Origin: an uncultured Collinsella sp.
GTDB taxonomy: Bacteria > Actinomycetota > Coriobacteriia > Coriobacteriales > Coriobacteriaceae
Reading direction: 5' to 3'
NCBI GenBank assembly: GCA_902494715.1
Contig: CABUUJ010000019.1
Location: 1-34,167 of the forward strand
Length of the DNA stretch: 34,167 nt
Positions 1-7,408 of this stretch are shown here, in pieces. Numbering within the stretch: the first letter of the stretch is position 1; every line of letters starts with the position of its first letter. The translations under genes were made by a program, and so were the position numbers. A model generated the notes under the pieces. That model had not been told where the DNA came from, did not search any database, and saw only the letters and a list, made by a program, of their open reading frames with translations.

Positions 1-57
1 CAAACGGGGCGGCACGCCATTTTTCTATCAGACAACTCGCTGAAGCAAGGCTGCGAA

Positions 58-150
58 GGCCGCGGGGCCGGGAGGGGTTTCCTAAGGGCACATCCCGCAG
101 CCGCAACGCGGCGAGGACGTGCCCGTGGAAACCCCGCAGGCCCCGCGGCC
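58..150. repeat. Long interrupted hairpin 3' of the universal stress protein gene
   Basis: Three nested arms pair perfectly: GGCCGCGGGGCC (58-69) with 139-150, GGGGTTTCC (74-82) with 127-135, and GGGCAC (86-91) with 119-124. A further GCCGC/GCGGC hairpin sits at the tip (100-112). Small asymmetric internal loops separate the arms. It lies 13 bp past the stop of the minus-strand usp gene and could end its transcript, but no T-run follows. It may instead be a REP/MITE-like palindrome. I see no gene in bases 1-57. Confidence 0.75.
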
Positions 151-163
151 GGTGGGAGCAACG

Positions 164-601
164 CTACTTCACGACCAAGATGTCGCAGTCCGTATTGCGT
201 AGCAGGAACGTCGAAATCGAACCCAGCAGCGCATACTTGATCGAGGACAGGCCGCGTGCGCCGCAGAGCACCAGGTCGGGCTTGACTACGTCGAGCATCT
301 CGTCCTTGAGCGTCTCGCGAATACGGCCAGCACGAATCATGACCTCGACCTCGGGAATGTCAGGATTGGCCTTGGCCTCCTCGAGCTGCTTGGCGATGGA
401 GTTCTTAAATGCCTCCTCTAGGCCGTTGACCAGATCGACCGGATAGGAACCGGCGCTCTCGAGCGCCGTGGAATCGATAACGTGGCCGATTATCAGCTTG
501 GCGCCGTTGTTCGCGGCGACCTTGATGGCGCGTGCGAGCACAAAATCCTGCTGCTCAGTACCGTCGAGTGAAACAAATACCTTGGTGTAGCCCTCGTTCA
601 T
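164..601 (-). CDS. Universal stress protein, UspA family
   Basis: A 145-residue single-domain Usp, a cytoplasmic nucleotide-binding stress protein. The N-terminus (KVFVSLDGTEQQDFVL) has the usual first strand with an Asp, and the C-terminal part carries the ATP-type loop G-2x-G-9x-G-S (GARGLSSIKYALLGS), followed by the usual last strand ending DILVVK. The length is normal for the family. The ATG at 601 is preceded by AAGGAGG at a good distance. It is transcribed divergently from uppP, which starts about 250 bp away. The physiological trigger cannot be read from the sequence. Family assignment is secure; the exact role is not. Confidence 0.93.
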   Translation of the reverse strand: MNEGYTKVFVSLDGTEQQDFVLARAIKVAANNGAKLIIGHVIDSTALESAGSYPVDLVNGLEEAFKNSIAKQLEEAKANPDIPEVEVMIRAGRIRETLKDEMLDVVKPDLVLCGARGLSSIKYALLGSISTFLLRNTDCDILVVK

Positions 602-847
602 GGTTTCCTCCTTGGTCTATCGCACGGGCGTGGGGCTCGTGCATCGGGCGGGCGCGGATGCGTGGCCGCCGGACACTTTATCTTGTTGCAGTTATACCCA
701 AGGATTTGGGTTTGACCGCTCGCAATTCTGTGAACGGACGAGTTTTTTGGTAAGGGTAGGCGCAGACGCGCCCGAACGGTTGATAATGGGACATCGCCCG
801 CACCGTCCGCAGAACAATATCGGCGGGTGTCTAACGAGGGGGTCCCT

Positions 848-1828
848 TTGGATATCATCGAGCTTCTAAAATCTGCCTTCATGGGCCTGGTCGAGGGCAT
901 CACCGAATGGCTGCCTGTTTCGTCGACCGGTCACATGATCTTGGTGGACGAGTTCGTCAAGATGAACGTGAGCGAGACGTTCTGGAATATGTTCCTGGTC
1001 GTGATTCAGCTCGGCGCCATTCTGGCCGTCTGTGTGCTGTTCTTCCATGAGCTCAATCCGTTCTCGCCCAGCAAGGGCAAGGAGGGCCGTCGCGACACCT
1101 GGGTGCTGTGGGGCAAGATTGTGCTCGGCTGCATTCCTGCCGCGGCGATCGGCCTGCCGCTCAACGACTGGATGGAGGAGCATTTCTACAATGCTCCCGT
1201 CGTGGCGCTGGCGCTCATTGTGTACGGCGTGCTGTTTATCGTGATCGAGAACTGGCGCGCGAACAAGCGCGAGGAAATGGCCGTTGCCGGTTCGTTTGGT
1301 TCGCGTGCTGTGGTGTCGGGCGGACGTCCCGCCGGTGCGCACTTTGCGGCGCCTGCCGCGGCTACCGCTGAGGATGAGGACGATGACGAGAATCTGGACT
1401 TTGGCTCCATCGCCACGCTCGAGGACCTGAGCTGGAAGACTGCGCTGGGTATCGGCTGCTTCCAGGTGCTTTCGCTGGTGCCTGGAACGTCTCGCTCCGG
1501 TTCTACTATCATCGGCGGCCTGCTTTTGGGCTGCACGCGTTCGGTGGCCTCCAAGTTTACGTTCTTCCTAGCCATCCCTGTCATGTTTGGCGCGAGTGCG
1601 CTCAAGCTGGTCAAGTATTTCATCAAGGGCGGTACGTTCGGCGCCAACGAGGTCGCTATCTTGGGCGTGGGCTGCGTTGTGGCCTTTGTGGTTTCGCTCA
1701 TCGCCATCAAGTGGCTCATGGGCTTCGTCCGCCGTCACGACTTCAAGTGCTTCGGTGTTTACCGCATCATCCTGGGCATCGTAGTGCTCGCATATTTCTT
1801 CGTTCTGGAGCCGATACTCGGCCTCTAA
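848..1828 (+). CDS. uppP: Undecaprenyl-diphosphatase (UppP/BacA)
   Basis: An integral membrane phosphatase that recycles undecaprenyl diphosphate to the monophosphate lipid carrier for peptidoglycan synthesis; it can give bacitracin tolerance. Both family signatures are present: EGITEWLPVSSTGH near the N-terminus and PGTSRSGSTI in the C-terminal half. I chose the TTG at 848 (MDIIELLK) because GAGGGGG lies 5 nt upstream; a GTG at 827 in the same frame lacks such a site. The product is about 326 residues against about 270 for typical UppP. The excess is mainly a hydrophilic insertion at about residues 141-190, Ala-rich then acidic (EDEDDDEN), between the two conserved halves. A terminator follows at 1873-1915. 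Confidence 0.95.
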   Translation: MDIIELLKSAFMGLVEGITEWLPVSSTGHMILVDEFVKMNVSETFWNMFLVVIQLGAILAVCVLFFHELNPFSPSKGKEGRRDTWVLWGKIVLGCIPAAAIGLPLNDWMEEHFYNAPVVALALIVYGVLFIVIENWRANKREEMAVAGSFGSRAVVSGGRPAGAHFAAPAAATAEDEDDDENLDFGSIATLEDLSWKTALGIGCFQVLSLVPGTSRSGSTIIGGLLLGCTRSVASKFTFFLAIPVMFGASALKLVKYFIKGGTFGANEVAILGVGCVVAFVVSLIAIKWLMGFVRRHDFKCFGVYRIILGIVVLAYFFVLEPILGL

Positions 1829-1872
1829 CTTAGTCGACGCTGCGCGGCGGCCGGGGCGACAACTTGTCATTC

Positions 1873-1915
1873 AAAGGGGGTGGCATGACCAAAAGGTCTA
1901 TGCTGCCCCCTTTTT
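1873..1915 (+). terminator. Intrinsic terminator of uppP
   Basis: AAAGGGGG-tGGCAT (1873-1886) pairs with ATGC-tg-CCCCC (1900-1910), with an inner GACC/GGTC, and a run of T follows at 1911-1915. It lies 45 nt after the uppP stop. Confidence 0.8.
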
Positions 1916-1990
1916 CATGCCAATTTGTTCGCCCTGGCCACCGCTCGCTGCTGCTGTCATGACGTCGGCGGTTTCGTGATTGTCAATAGA

Positions 1991-2023
1991 TTGGTGCAAA
2001 GTAACCTGACCCCATTGCGCCAA
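1991..2023. repeat. REP-like hairpin with AACCTGACCCC loop
   Basis: TTGGTGCAA (1991-1999) faces TTGCGCCAA (2015-2023), with one G-T pair. The loop holds AGTAACCTGACCCC. The reverse complement of 1993-2013 matches bases 8373-8393 at 19 of 21 positions, so this is a dispersed repeat. Apart from the uppP terminator and the pcrA promoter region, I see nothing else in the 334-bp gap 1829-2162. Confidence 0.6.
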
Positions 2024-2070
2024 ATCCGCTGGGGCGTGCTTGATGGCGGCGCACGGAGTCGTGGTGTGAT

Positions 2071-2101
2071 TTGCGTCGGTGTCCGCGCGGCTCGGTATAC
2101 T
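2071..2101 (+). promoter_or_regulatory. Candidate pcrA promoter
   Basis: TATACT at 2096-2101 makes a good -10 box. TTGCGT at 2071-2076 is a possible -35 with a long 19-bp spacer. This would give a leader of about 55 nt. The prediction is by eye only. Confidence 0.35.
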
Positions 2102-2162
2102 GGTACGGCTCAAACTATGGCGCTGCCCGCAGGCGCGCCGTCCGTCAGATGAGGAGTCGCCC

Positions 2163-5063
2163 ATGACCCAGCCCCTGCCCTGGGAAAAGAACACTGCCGC
2201 GCCCGTGCCGCCCGCGCCGGAACCCGTGCCGCTCGATGCGTACACCGCTCCCGCCGCGCCGGAGCCCGAGCTCGTTCCGCTCGACATCTACGACGCCCCG
2301 GCTCCGACGCCCAAACCCGCCAAGCCGCTCGTCGATATCGATAGCCTGAACCCCGCCCAGCGCGAGGCGGTCCTGACCACCGAGGGCCCGCTGCTGGTCC
2401 TTGCCGGCGCCGGCTCGGGCAAGACCCGCGTCCTGACCTTCCGCATCGCGCATATGCTCGGCGACCTGGGCGTTAAGCCCTGGCAGGTCCTGGCCATCAC
2501 GTTTACCAACAAGGCCGCGGCCGAGATGCGCGAGCGTCTGGCAGCGCTCATCCCCAGTGGCACCCGCGGCATGTGGGTGTGCACCTTCCACGCCATGTGC
2601 GTGCGCATGCTGCGCGAGGACGCCGACCTGCTGGGCTACACCGGTCAGTTCACCATCTACGATGATGACGACTCAAAGCGCATGGTGCGCGACATTATGC
2701 AGGCGCTCGGCATTGAGCAAAAGCAGTTCCCCATCAACATGATCCGCAGCAAGATCAGCTCGGCCAAAAACGCCATGATCGGCCCCGAGGACATGCTCAA
2801 ATCCGCCGATAGCCCCAACGACAAAAAGGCCGCGCAGGTCTACCTGGAGCTGGAACGCCGCCTGCGCGCCGCCAACGCGATGGACTTCGACGACCTGCTC
2901 GTGCGCACGCTCGAGCTGCTGCGCACCCGCCCTGAGGTGCTCGATAAGTACCAAGAGCGTTTCCGCTACATTAGCGTCGACGAGTATCAGGACACCAACC
3001 ACGTCCAGTACGAGATCGCCAATCTATTGGCCGCCAAGTACCAAAATCTCATGGTCGTAGGCGACGATGATCAGTCCATTTATAGCTGGCGCGGCGCCGA
3101 CATCACCAACATCCTGGACTTTGAGAAGGACTTTAAAAACTGCAAGACCGTCAAGCTGGAGCAGAACTACCGCTCCACGGGCCATATCCTGAGCGCCGCC
3201 AACGCCGTGGTTCGCCACAACTCGCAGCGCAAGGATAAGCGCCTGTTTACGGCCGAGGGCGATGGCGAGAAGATCCAGGCCTTCCAGGCGAGCGACGAGC
3301 GCGACGAGGGCCGCTGGATTGCCGGCGAGATCGAGAAACTGCATGCCAAAGGCACGAGCTACGACGACATCGCCGTGTTCTATCGCACCAACGCCCAGTC
3401 GCGTATTCTCGAAGATATGTTCCTGCGTGCGGGCGTGCCCTACAAAATCGTGGGCGGCACGCGATTCTTCGACCGTGCCGAGATCCGCGATGTCATGGCC
3501 TACCTCAAGATGATCGTGAACCCGGCCGACGAGATGAGCGTCAAGCGCGTCATCAACACGCCGCGCCGCGGCATCGGCTCCACCTCGATTCAAAAGATTG
3601 AGCAGCTGGCACGCGACAACCGCTGCTCGTTCTTTCAGGCCTGCGAGATCGCAACAGCCGAGACAGGCATGTTTAGCGCCAAGGTGCGTAACGGCCTGTC
3701 GAGCTTTGTGTCGCTGGTGCGCGAGGGCCGTCGCATGGACGGCGAGCTCAAGGACGTCGTCGAGATGATTGTCGACAAGACGGGCCTGCTGCAGGCCTTC
3801 CGCGCCGAGGGCACCATGGAGTCCGAGAGCCGCGCCGAGAACATCCAGGAATTCCTGGGCGTCGCCGCCGAATTTGAGGAGACGCACGAGGATATCGAGG
3901 GTACGCTCGAGAGCCTAGAAGAGCTGCGCGCTGCCGGTGTTGCCGATGTGCCTGTCAGCGCCGAGCCCGAGCCCGTCGTGGTGAGTGCGCCCGCGCCCGA
4001 GCCGGGACCGTCCGCCCCGGCATCCTCGTTTGAGGCGCTGGTCGGCGCTCGCGACGCCGCTGGTTCCAACCCGCTCGATAGCCTAGCCGCTCCGGCGCTG
4101 TCTCCGCAGGATGCCCTGGCCGCCGCCATCGCGGGTAACGCCTATGCCGCGCCGACGGAGATGCCGGCGGGTGCCGTGCATGCCGACGAGATCGAGCGCA
4201 CCTACGGTCCGCTTACCTGTAAGGCACTGCCGGCTCTCATGGAGTGGCTTGCCCTGCGCTCCGACTTGGATTCTTTGGCAGGCGAGACGCATGCCATCAC
4301 CATGATGACCATCCACTCCGCCAAGGGCCTGGAGTTCCCGGCGGTGTTCGTGGCCGGCATGGAGGAGGGCATCTTCCCGCACGTGCACGACTTTGGCGGT
4401 AGTGACGATCCGGGCAAGCTCGAGGAGGAGCGTCGCTTGGCCTACGTCGCCATCACGCGTGCTCGCAAGCGCCTGTTCTTGACGTATGCCGCCACGCGTC
4501 GCACCTACGGCTCGACCTCTGCCAATCCGCGCTCGCGCTTTCTCAACGAGATTCCGTTTGAGGACATCGAGTTTAGCGGTATCGGTTCTGCCGGTTTTGA
4601 GGGGACGGGCTGGGAGAAGCGCGGCGACCGTCACGGCACCTTTGGCTCGGGCATGGGCTCGGATATGTATGGCGGCAAGGTGTTCGGTTCGCATACGCGC
4701 TCGACCGGCGGTTCCGGTTCGCGTGGCGGATCGAGCTTTGACGACTTCTTTGGCGGCAGCAGTTACGGGACCGAACGCCATCGTGGGGTCTCGCCAGACG
4801 CCGGCCGTGTTGCCTCGACCTTTGGCTCGGGCGCGCCGCGAGCCAAAAAGCCGTCGTCTAAGGTGTCCCCGACGGTGGAGCGCAAGGTCGATCGCGCCAG
4901 TGCATCACAGGACTTTGCCGCGGGCGATACCGTGAGCCATAAGACCTTTGGCACGGGTACCGTGATCTCGGTCGCCGGAGACATGATCGAGGTTCAATTC
5001 GAAAAGACCGGCCAGACCAAAAAGCTGATGAAAGGTTTTGCGCCAATCGTCAAGCTGCAGTGA
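2163..5063 (+). CDS. pcrA: ATP-dependent DNA helicase PcrA/UvrD (SF1)
   Basis: A 3'-5' SF1A helicase for nucleotide excision and mismatch-type repair, replication restart and removal of stalled RNA polymerase. Visible motifs: Walker A AGAGSGKT (about residues 81-88), motif II VDEYQDTN, motif III DDDQSIYSWRGAD, QNYRST, and MTIHSAKGLEF followed by VAITRARKRLF. The C-terminus (FAAGDTVSHKTFGTGTV) is the Tudor-like PcrA domain that contacts RNA polymerase. The ATG at 2163 has AGGAG 6 nt upstream. The product is about 966 residues, longer than the roughly 720-740 of classic PcrA. The extra length is a Pro/Ala-rich N-terminal extension of about 55 residues, a low-complexity insert at about residues 595-680, and a Gly/Ser-rich stretch before the Tudor-like domain. 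Confidence 0.96.
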   Translation: MTQPLPWEKNTAAPVPPAPEPVPLDAYTAPAAPEPELVPLDIYDAPAPTPKPAKPLVDIDSLNPAQREAVLTTEGPLLVLAGAGSGKTRVLTFRIAHMLGDLGVKPWQVLAITFTNKAAAEMRERLAALIPSGTRGMWVCTFHAMCVRMLREDADLLGYTGQFTIYDDDDSKRMVRDIMQALGIEQKQFPINMIRSKISSAKNAMIGPEDMLKSADSPNDKKAAQVYLELERRLRAANAMDFDDLLVRTLELLRTRPEVLDKYQERFRYISVDEYQDTNHVQYEIANLLAAKYQNLMVVGDDDQSIYSWRGADITNILDFEKDFKNCKTVKLEQNYRSTGHILSAANAVVRHNSQRKDKRLFTAEGDGEKIQAFQASDERDEGRWIAGEIEKLHAKGTSYDDIAVFYRTNAQSRILEDMFLRAGVPYKIVGGTRFFDRAEIRDVMAYLKMIVNPADEMSVKRVINTPRRGIGSTSIQKIEQLARDNRCSFFQACEIATAETGMFSAKVRNGLSSFVSLVREGRRMDGELKDVVEMIVDKTGLLQAFRAEGTMESESRAENIQEFLGVAAEFEETHEDIEGTLESLEELRAAGVADVPVSAEPEPVVVSAPAPEPGPSAPASSFEALVGARDAAGSNPLDSLAAPALSPQDALAAAIAGNAYAAPTEMPAGAVHADEIERTYGPLTCKALPALMEWLALRSDLDSLAGETHAITMMTIHSAKGLEFPAVFVAGMEEGIFPHVHDFGGSDDPGKLEEERRLAYVAITRARKRLFLTYAATRRTYGSTSANPRSRFLNEIPFEDIEFSGIGSAGFEGTGWEKRGDRHGTFGSGMGSDMYGGKVFGSHTRSTGGSGSRGGSSFDDFFGGSSYGTERHRGVSPDAGRVASTFGSGAPRAKKPSSKVSPTVERKVDRASASQDFAAGDTVSHKTFGTGTVISVAGDMIEVQFEKTGQTKKLMKGFAPIVKLQ

Positions 5064-5070
5064 TCCCGGC

Positions 5071-5200
5071 GGACCTGGGCGGGCGTATAGGGCAACATCG
5101 CCTGCTCGGGCAGTCCTGCGCAAGACGGAGGCCACATTAAGTGGCCTCCTTTGCGTGCGGAACTCGCGATCGATGTTGCCCTATACGCCCGCCCAGGTCC
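5071..5200. repeat. 130-bp extended palindrome with 30-bp perfect arms
   Basis: The 30 bases at 5071-5100 (starting GGACCTGGGC) are the exact reverse complement of 5171-5200. Further pairing inside, CGGGCAGTCC against GGAACTCG and CGCAA against TTGCG, leads to a central terminator stem, so nearly the whole 130 bp can fold into one rod. It starts 8 bp after the pcrA stop. Confidence 0.85.
5127..5153 (+). terminator. Terminator hairpin at the core of the 130-bp palindrome
   Basis: GGAGGCCAC (5127-5135) pairs with GTGGCCTCC (5141-5149) around ATTAA, and TTT follows. It probably ends the pcrA transcript. Confidence 0.7.
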
Positions 5201-5280
5201 TTGGGTAACGTTGCTAGACGAGCGTTGCTTTGCTCGTTCGCTTTTTGGTCTGGAGAGCCGGGTGGGCTGATATATATGGA

Positions 5281-5318
5281 CAAGGGGCTCCCCCGTTGGT
5301 GAACGGGGGAGCCCCTTG
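5281..5318. terminator. Strong bidirectional hairpin between pcrA and manA
   Basis: A 17-bp perfect stem: CAAGGGGCTCCCCCGTT (5281-5297), loop GGTG, and its exact complement at 5302-5318. It lies 24 bp beyond the stop of minus-strand manA and probably ends that transcript. T-runs on either side are weak. Confidence 0.75.
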
Positions 5319-5342
5319 TTGCGTTTGGGTTGTTGGTGCGAA

Positions 5343-6275
5343 CTACAGGTGGCTGATAATCAGTTCCATCTTGCCTTCGAGGTCGATGGAGCTGACGGTG
5401 CTCGGAGCTAGCAGGTGGCTTCCCTTGTGGACGGGGTCGCCGCAGACGGTGCCTTCGCCGTCGATGACCGACAGGCACATGAAGGGCCAGCGCTGGTTGA
5501 TGGTTTTGCTGCCGTCGACGCGCACGCGATCGACGGTGTAGCAGGGGTTGGACTCGAGCTCGGTCACGCCGTCCACCTCGGGCGCGGTCACCGTGCCGTC
5601 GGTCGGAGCCTGAGCATCAAAGTCGATGCAGTCGAGGCTCTGCTCAATGTGCAGCGGGCGCAGGTTGCCGTCGGTGCCGGGACGGTCGTAGTCGTACAGA
5701 CGATACGTCACGTCGCTCGACTGCTGCGTCTCCAAAATGAGCGTGCCGGTCTTGATGGCGTGCACGGTACCGGAATCAATCTGGAAAAAGTCGCCCTTGT
5801 GAATCGGCAACACGTTGAGCATCTCGTCCCAACGGCCCTCCTCGATCATCTGCGCGGCCTCGGCGCGGTCGTGCGCGCGCTGGCCGACAATGATCGTGGC
5901 ACCGGGCTCGCAGTCCAGCACATACCAGCACTCGGTTTTGCCCAGGCTGCCGTTCTCGTGCTTGGCGGCGTACTCGTCGTTGGGATGAATCTGGATCGAA
6001 AGGTCGTCCTTGGCGTCCAGAATCTTAATGAGCAGCGGGAACTCCTTGCCCTCGCAGTTGCCAAAGAGCTCGCGATGCTCGGCCCACAGCCACGACAGCG
6101 TGTGGCCGGCATACGGGCCCTCCGCAATCTGGCAGTCGCCGTTGGGGTGGGCCGAGATGGCCCAGCACTCACCGATGGGGCCATCGGGAATGTCGTAGCC
6201 AAATACGGTTTCGAGCTGGCGGCCGCCCCAGATCTTCTCGTGGAAGATCGGCGTCAGCTTAATCAAATCGGACAT
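5343..6275 (-). CDS. manA: Mannose-6-phosphate isomerase, class I
   Basis: Zn-dependent interconversion of mannose-6-phosphate and fructose-6-phosphate. It has the short (about 310-residue) Gram-positive form of class I ManA. The metal-site region is visible as SIQIHPNDEYA (Gln and His ligands) and KTECWYVLD (Glu ligand); FFQIDSGTVHAI supplies the later conserved His. I prefer the ATG at 6275 because GGGGG lies 7 nt upstream; the in-frame ATG at 6281 is only 1 nt from that site. It lies about 75 bp downstream of a GntR-type regulator on the same strand, which suggests a sugar-responsive unit. Assignment is firm. Confidence 0.93.
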   Translation of the reverse strand: MSDLIKLTPIFHEKIWGGRQLETVFGYDIPDGPIGECWAISAHPNGDCQIAEGPYAGHTLSWLWAEHRELFGNCEGKEFPLLIKILDAKDDLSIQIHPNDEYAAKHENGSLGKTECWYVLDCEPGATIIVGQRAHDRAEAAQMIEEGRWDEMLNVLPIHKGDFFQIDSGTVHAIKTGTLILETQQSSDVTYRLYDYDRPGTDGNLRPLHIEQSLDCIDFDAQAPTDGTVTAPEVDGVTELESNPCYTVDRVRVDGSKTINQRWPFMCLSVIDGEGTVCGDPVHKGSHLLAPSTVSSIDLEGKMELIISHL

Positions 6276-6349
6276 GTTCATACCCCCATTGTGTTGCGCG
6301 GGCGCTGCGTAAAACTGTTCAAAGCGAGCGCCCGGATGACTACAAAAAC

Positions 6350-7069
6350 CTATGCCAACGTTACGTTGTGCAACTCAAAGCGGTCGCCAACGTTGCGCGA
6401 GACCGAATACTCAAAGGCCGCGCCGCTGTCCAAAAAGCCAATCTGGGTGAGCTCGAGCAGGGGAGAGCCAGGTTTGGTGTCCAGGCGATCGGCTTCTTCC
6501 TCGGTTGCTGCCACGGCGCGAATGGTACGGTGGAAGCTCGAAATTTTCAGCCCGCATTGCTCGCGGACAAAGCGGTAGACCGATCCGTACAGGTCCTTCT
6601 TTTTAAGGCCCGGAATCAGCTCGAGGGGCATGTAGGTGTACTCGATAACGATGGGCTTCTCGTCGGCCTGACGCACGCGCACGATGTGATAAGCAAAGTC
6701 ATCCTCGGCAATTCCCAGCTGGGCTGCGATGTCCGCTGGTGGATTAACGATCGAGAAATCGTAGACCGCCGAGGTCACCTTCTCCCCGCGGTGCTCATAC
6801 GAAAAACCTTGGGCACGGTCGTTTTTGCCCTGGAAAAACGCCTGACCGGAAAGTCCCGCCGTGTCCTTAACGTAGGTATCCGATCCGCGTCGGCTGGTAA
6901 TAAGACCTTCCTCGGTGATTTGTTCAATAGCTCGTTTGACGGTGATTTTGGAAACGCTATAGAGCTCGCAGAACTCAACGACGGTGGGAAGCTTGTCGCC
7001 CGGTTTAAGAGTGCCATCCTCGATGCTTCGACGGATATCCGCAGCGATCGTTTCGTATTTGGGAATCAT
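6350..7069 (-). CDS. GntR-family transcriptional regulator (HutC/UTRA type)
   Basis: A 239-residue repressor-type regulator. The N-terminus is a winged helix: KYETIAADIRRSIEDGTLKP, then GDKLPTVVEFCELYSVSKITVKRAIEQ and the wing LITSRRGSDTYV. The rest is a UTRA ligand-binding domain, which in this subfamily usually binds sugar phosphates or similar small molecules (FSYEHRGEKV, VIEYTYMPLELIPGL). ATG at 7069 has AAAGGGGG upstream. It precedes manA on the same strand and diverges from the ROK kinase gene, so either or both could be targets. The effector is not evident. Confidence 0.9.
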   Translation of the reverse strand: MIPKYETIAADIRRSIEDGTLKPGDKLPTVVEFCELYSVSKITVKRAIEQITEEGLITSRRGSDTYVKDTAGLSGQAFFQGKNDRAQGFSYEHRGEKVTSAVYDFSIVNPPADIAAQLGIAEDDFAYHIVRVRQADEKPIVIEYTYMPLELIPGLKKKDLYGSVYRFVREQCGLKISSFHRTIRAVAATEEEADRLDTKPGSPLLELTQIGFLDSGAAFEYSVSRNVGDRFELHNVTLA

Positions 7070-7188
7070 GGAACCCCCTTTCCGGCTTGATTGAATATAA
7101 AAGAAAGTATAGTCAACGCCTAGGTATCCCTATTGCGTTTTGAAAAGTTCGAGAAGGATTATGCTAAAAGCCGCTCCGCATATAAAAC

Positions 7189-7200
7189 TAGAGCGCTCTA
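7189..7200. promoter_or_regulatory. 12-bp perfect palindrome between gntR and the ROK kinase gene
   Basis: TAGAGCGCTCTA is self-complementary, lies in AT-rich surroundings, and sits midway in the 339-bp gap between divergent genes (7070-7408). That makes it a candidate operator for a dimeric repressor such as the neighbouring GntR protein. On the minus strand an AT-rich TTGACTATACTTT at about 7104-7116 is a plausible part of the gntR promoter. Confidence 0.4.
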
Positions 7201-7313
7201 AACGGATATACATGCGAATAATGTCGCGTTGAACAAATTGATTGGTCCGCGGACCGGGGCGAGTCGTTTTACCACCCAGCAAACCGAATCCCATGCCCTG
7301 CGTTTCCCCAGAT

Positions 7314-7354
7314 AAAACCTGCCAAAATAAACCTGTCCCTTTTTGGTAGGTTTT
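7314..7354. repeat. REP-like hairpin upstream of the ROK kinase gene
   Basis: AAAACCTGCCAAAA (7314-7327) pairs with TTTTGGTAGGTTTT (7341-7354) over 14 positions including one G-T pair. The 13-nt loop contains AACCTGTCCC, close to the loop of the hairpin at 1991-2023. It ends 54 bp before the kinase start. Confidence 0.65.
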
Positions 7355-7408
7355 TGCCTTGGGAGCGGTACCATACAGGCAATGTTTAAACGAGAAAGGT
7401 GGGCTCCC

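Noticed and set aside
2079..2162. Upstream GTG start for pcrA
   Set aside because: It overlaps the likely -10 box and lacks a ribosome-binding site, while the ATG at 2163 has AGGAG at 6 nt.
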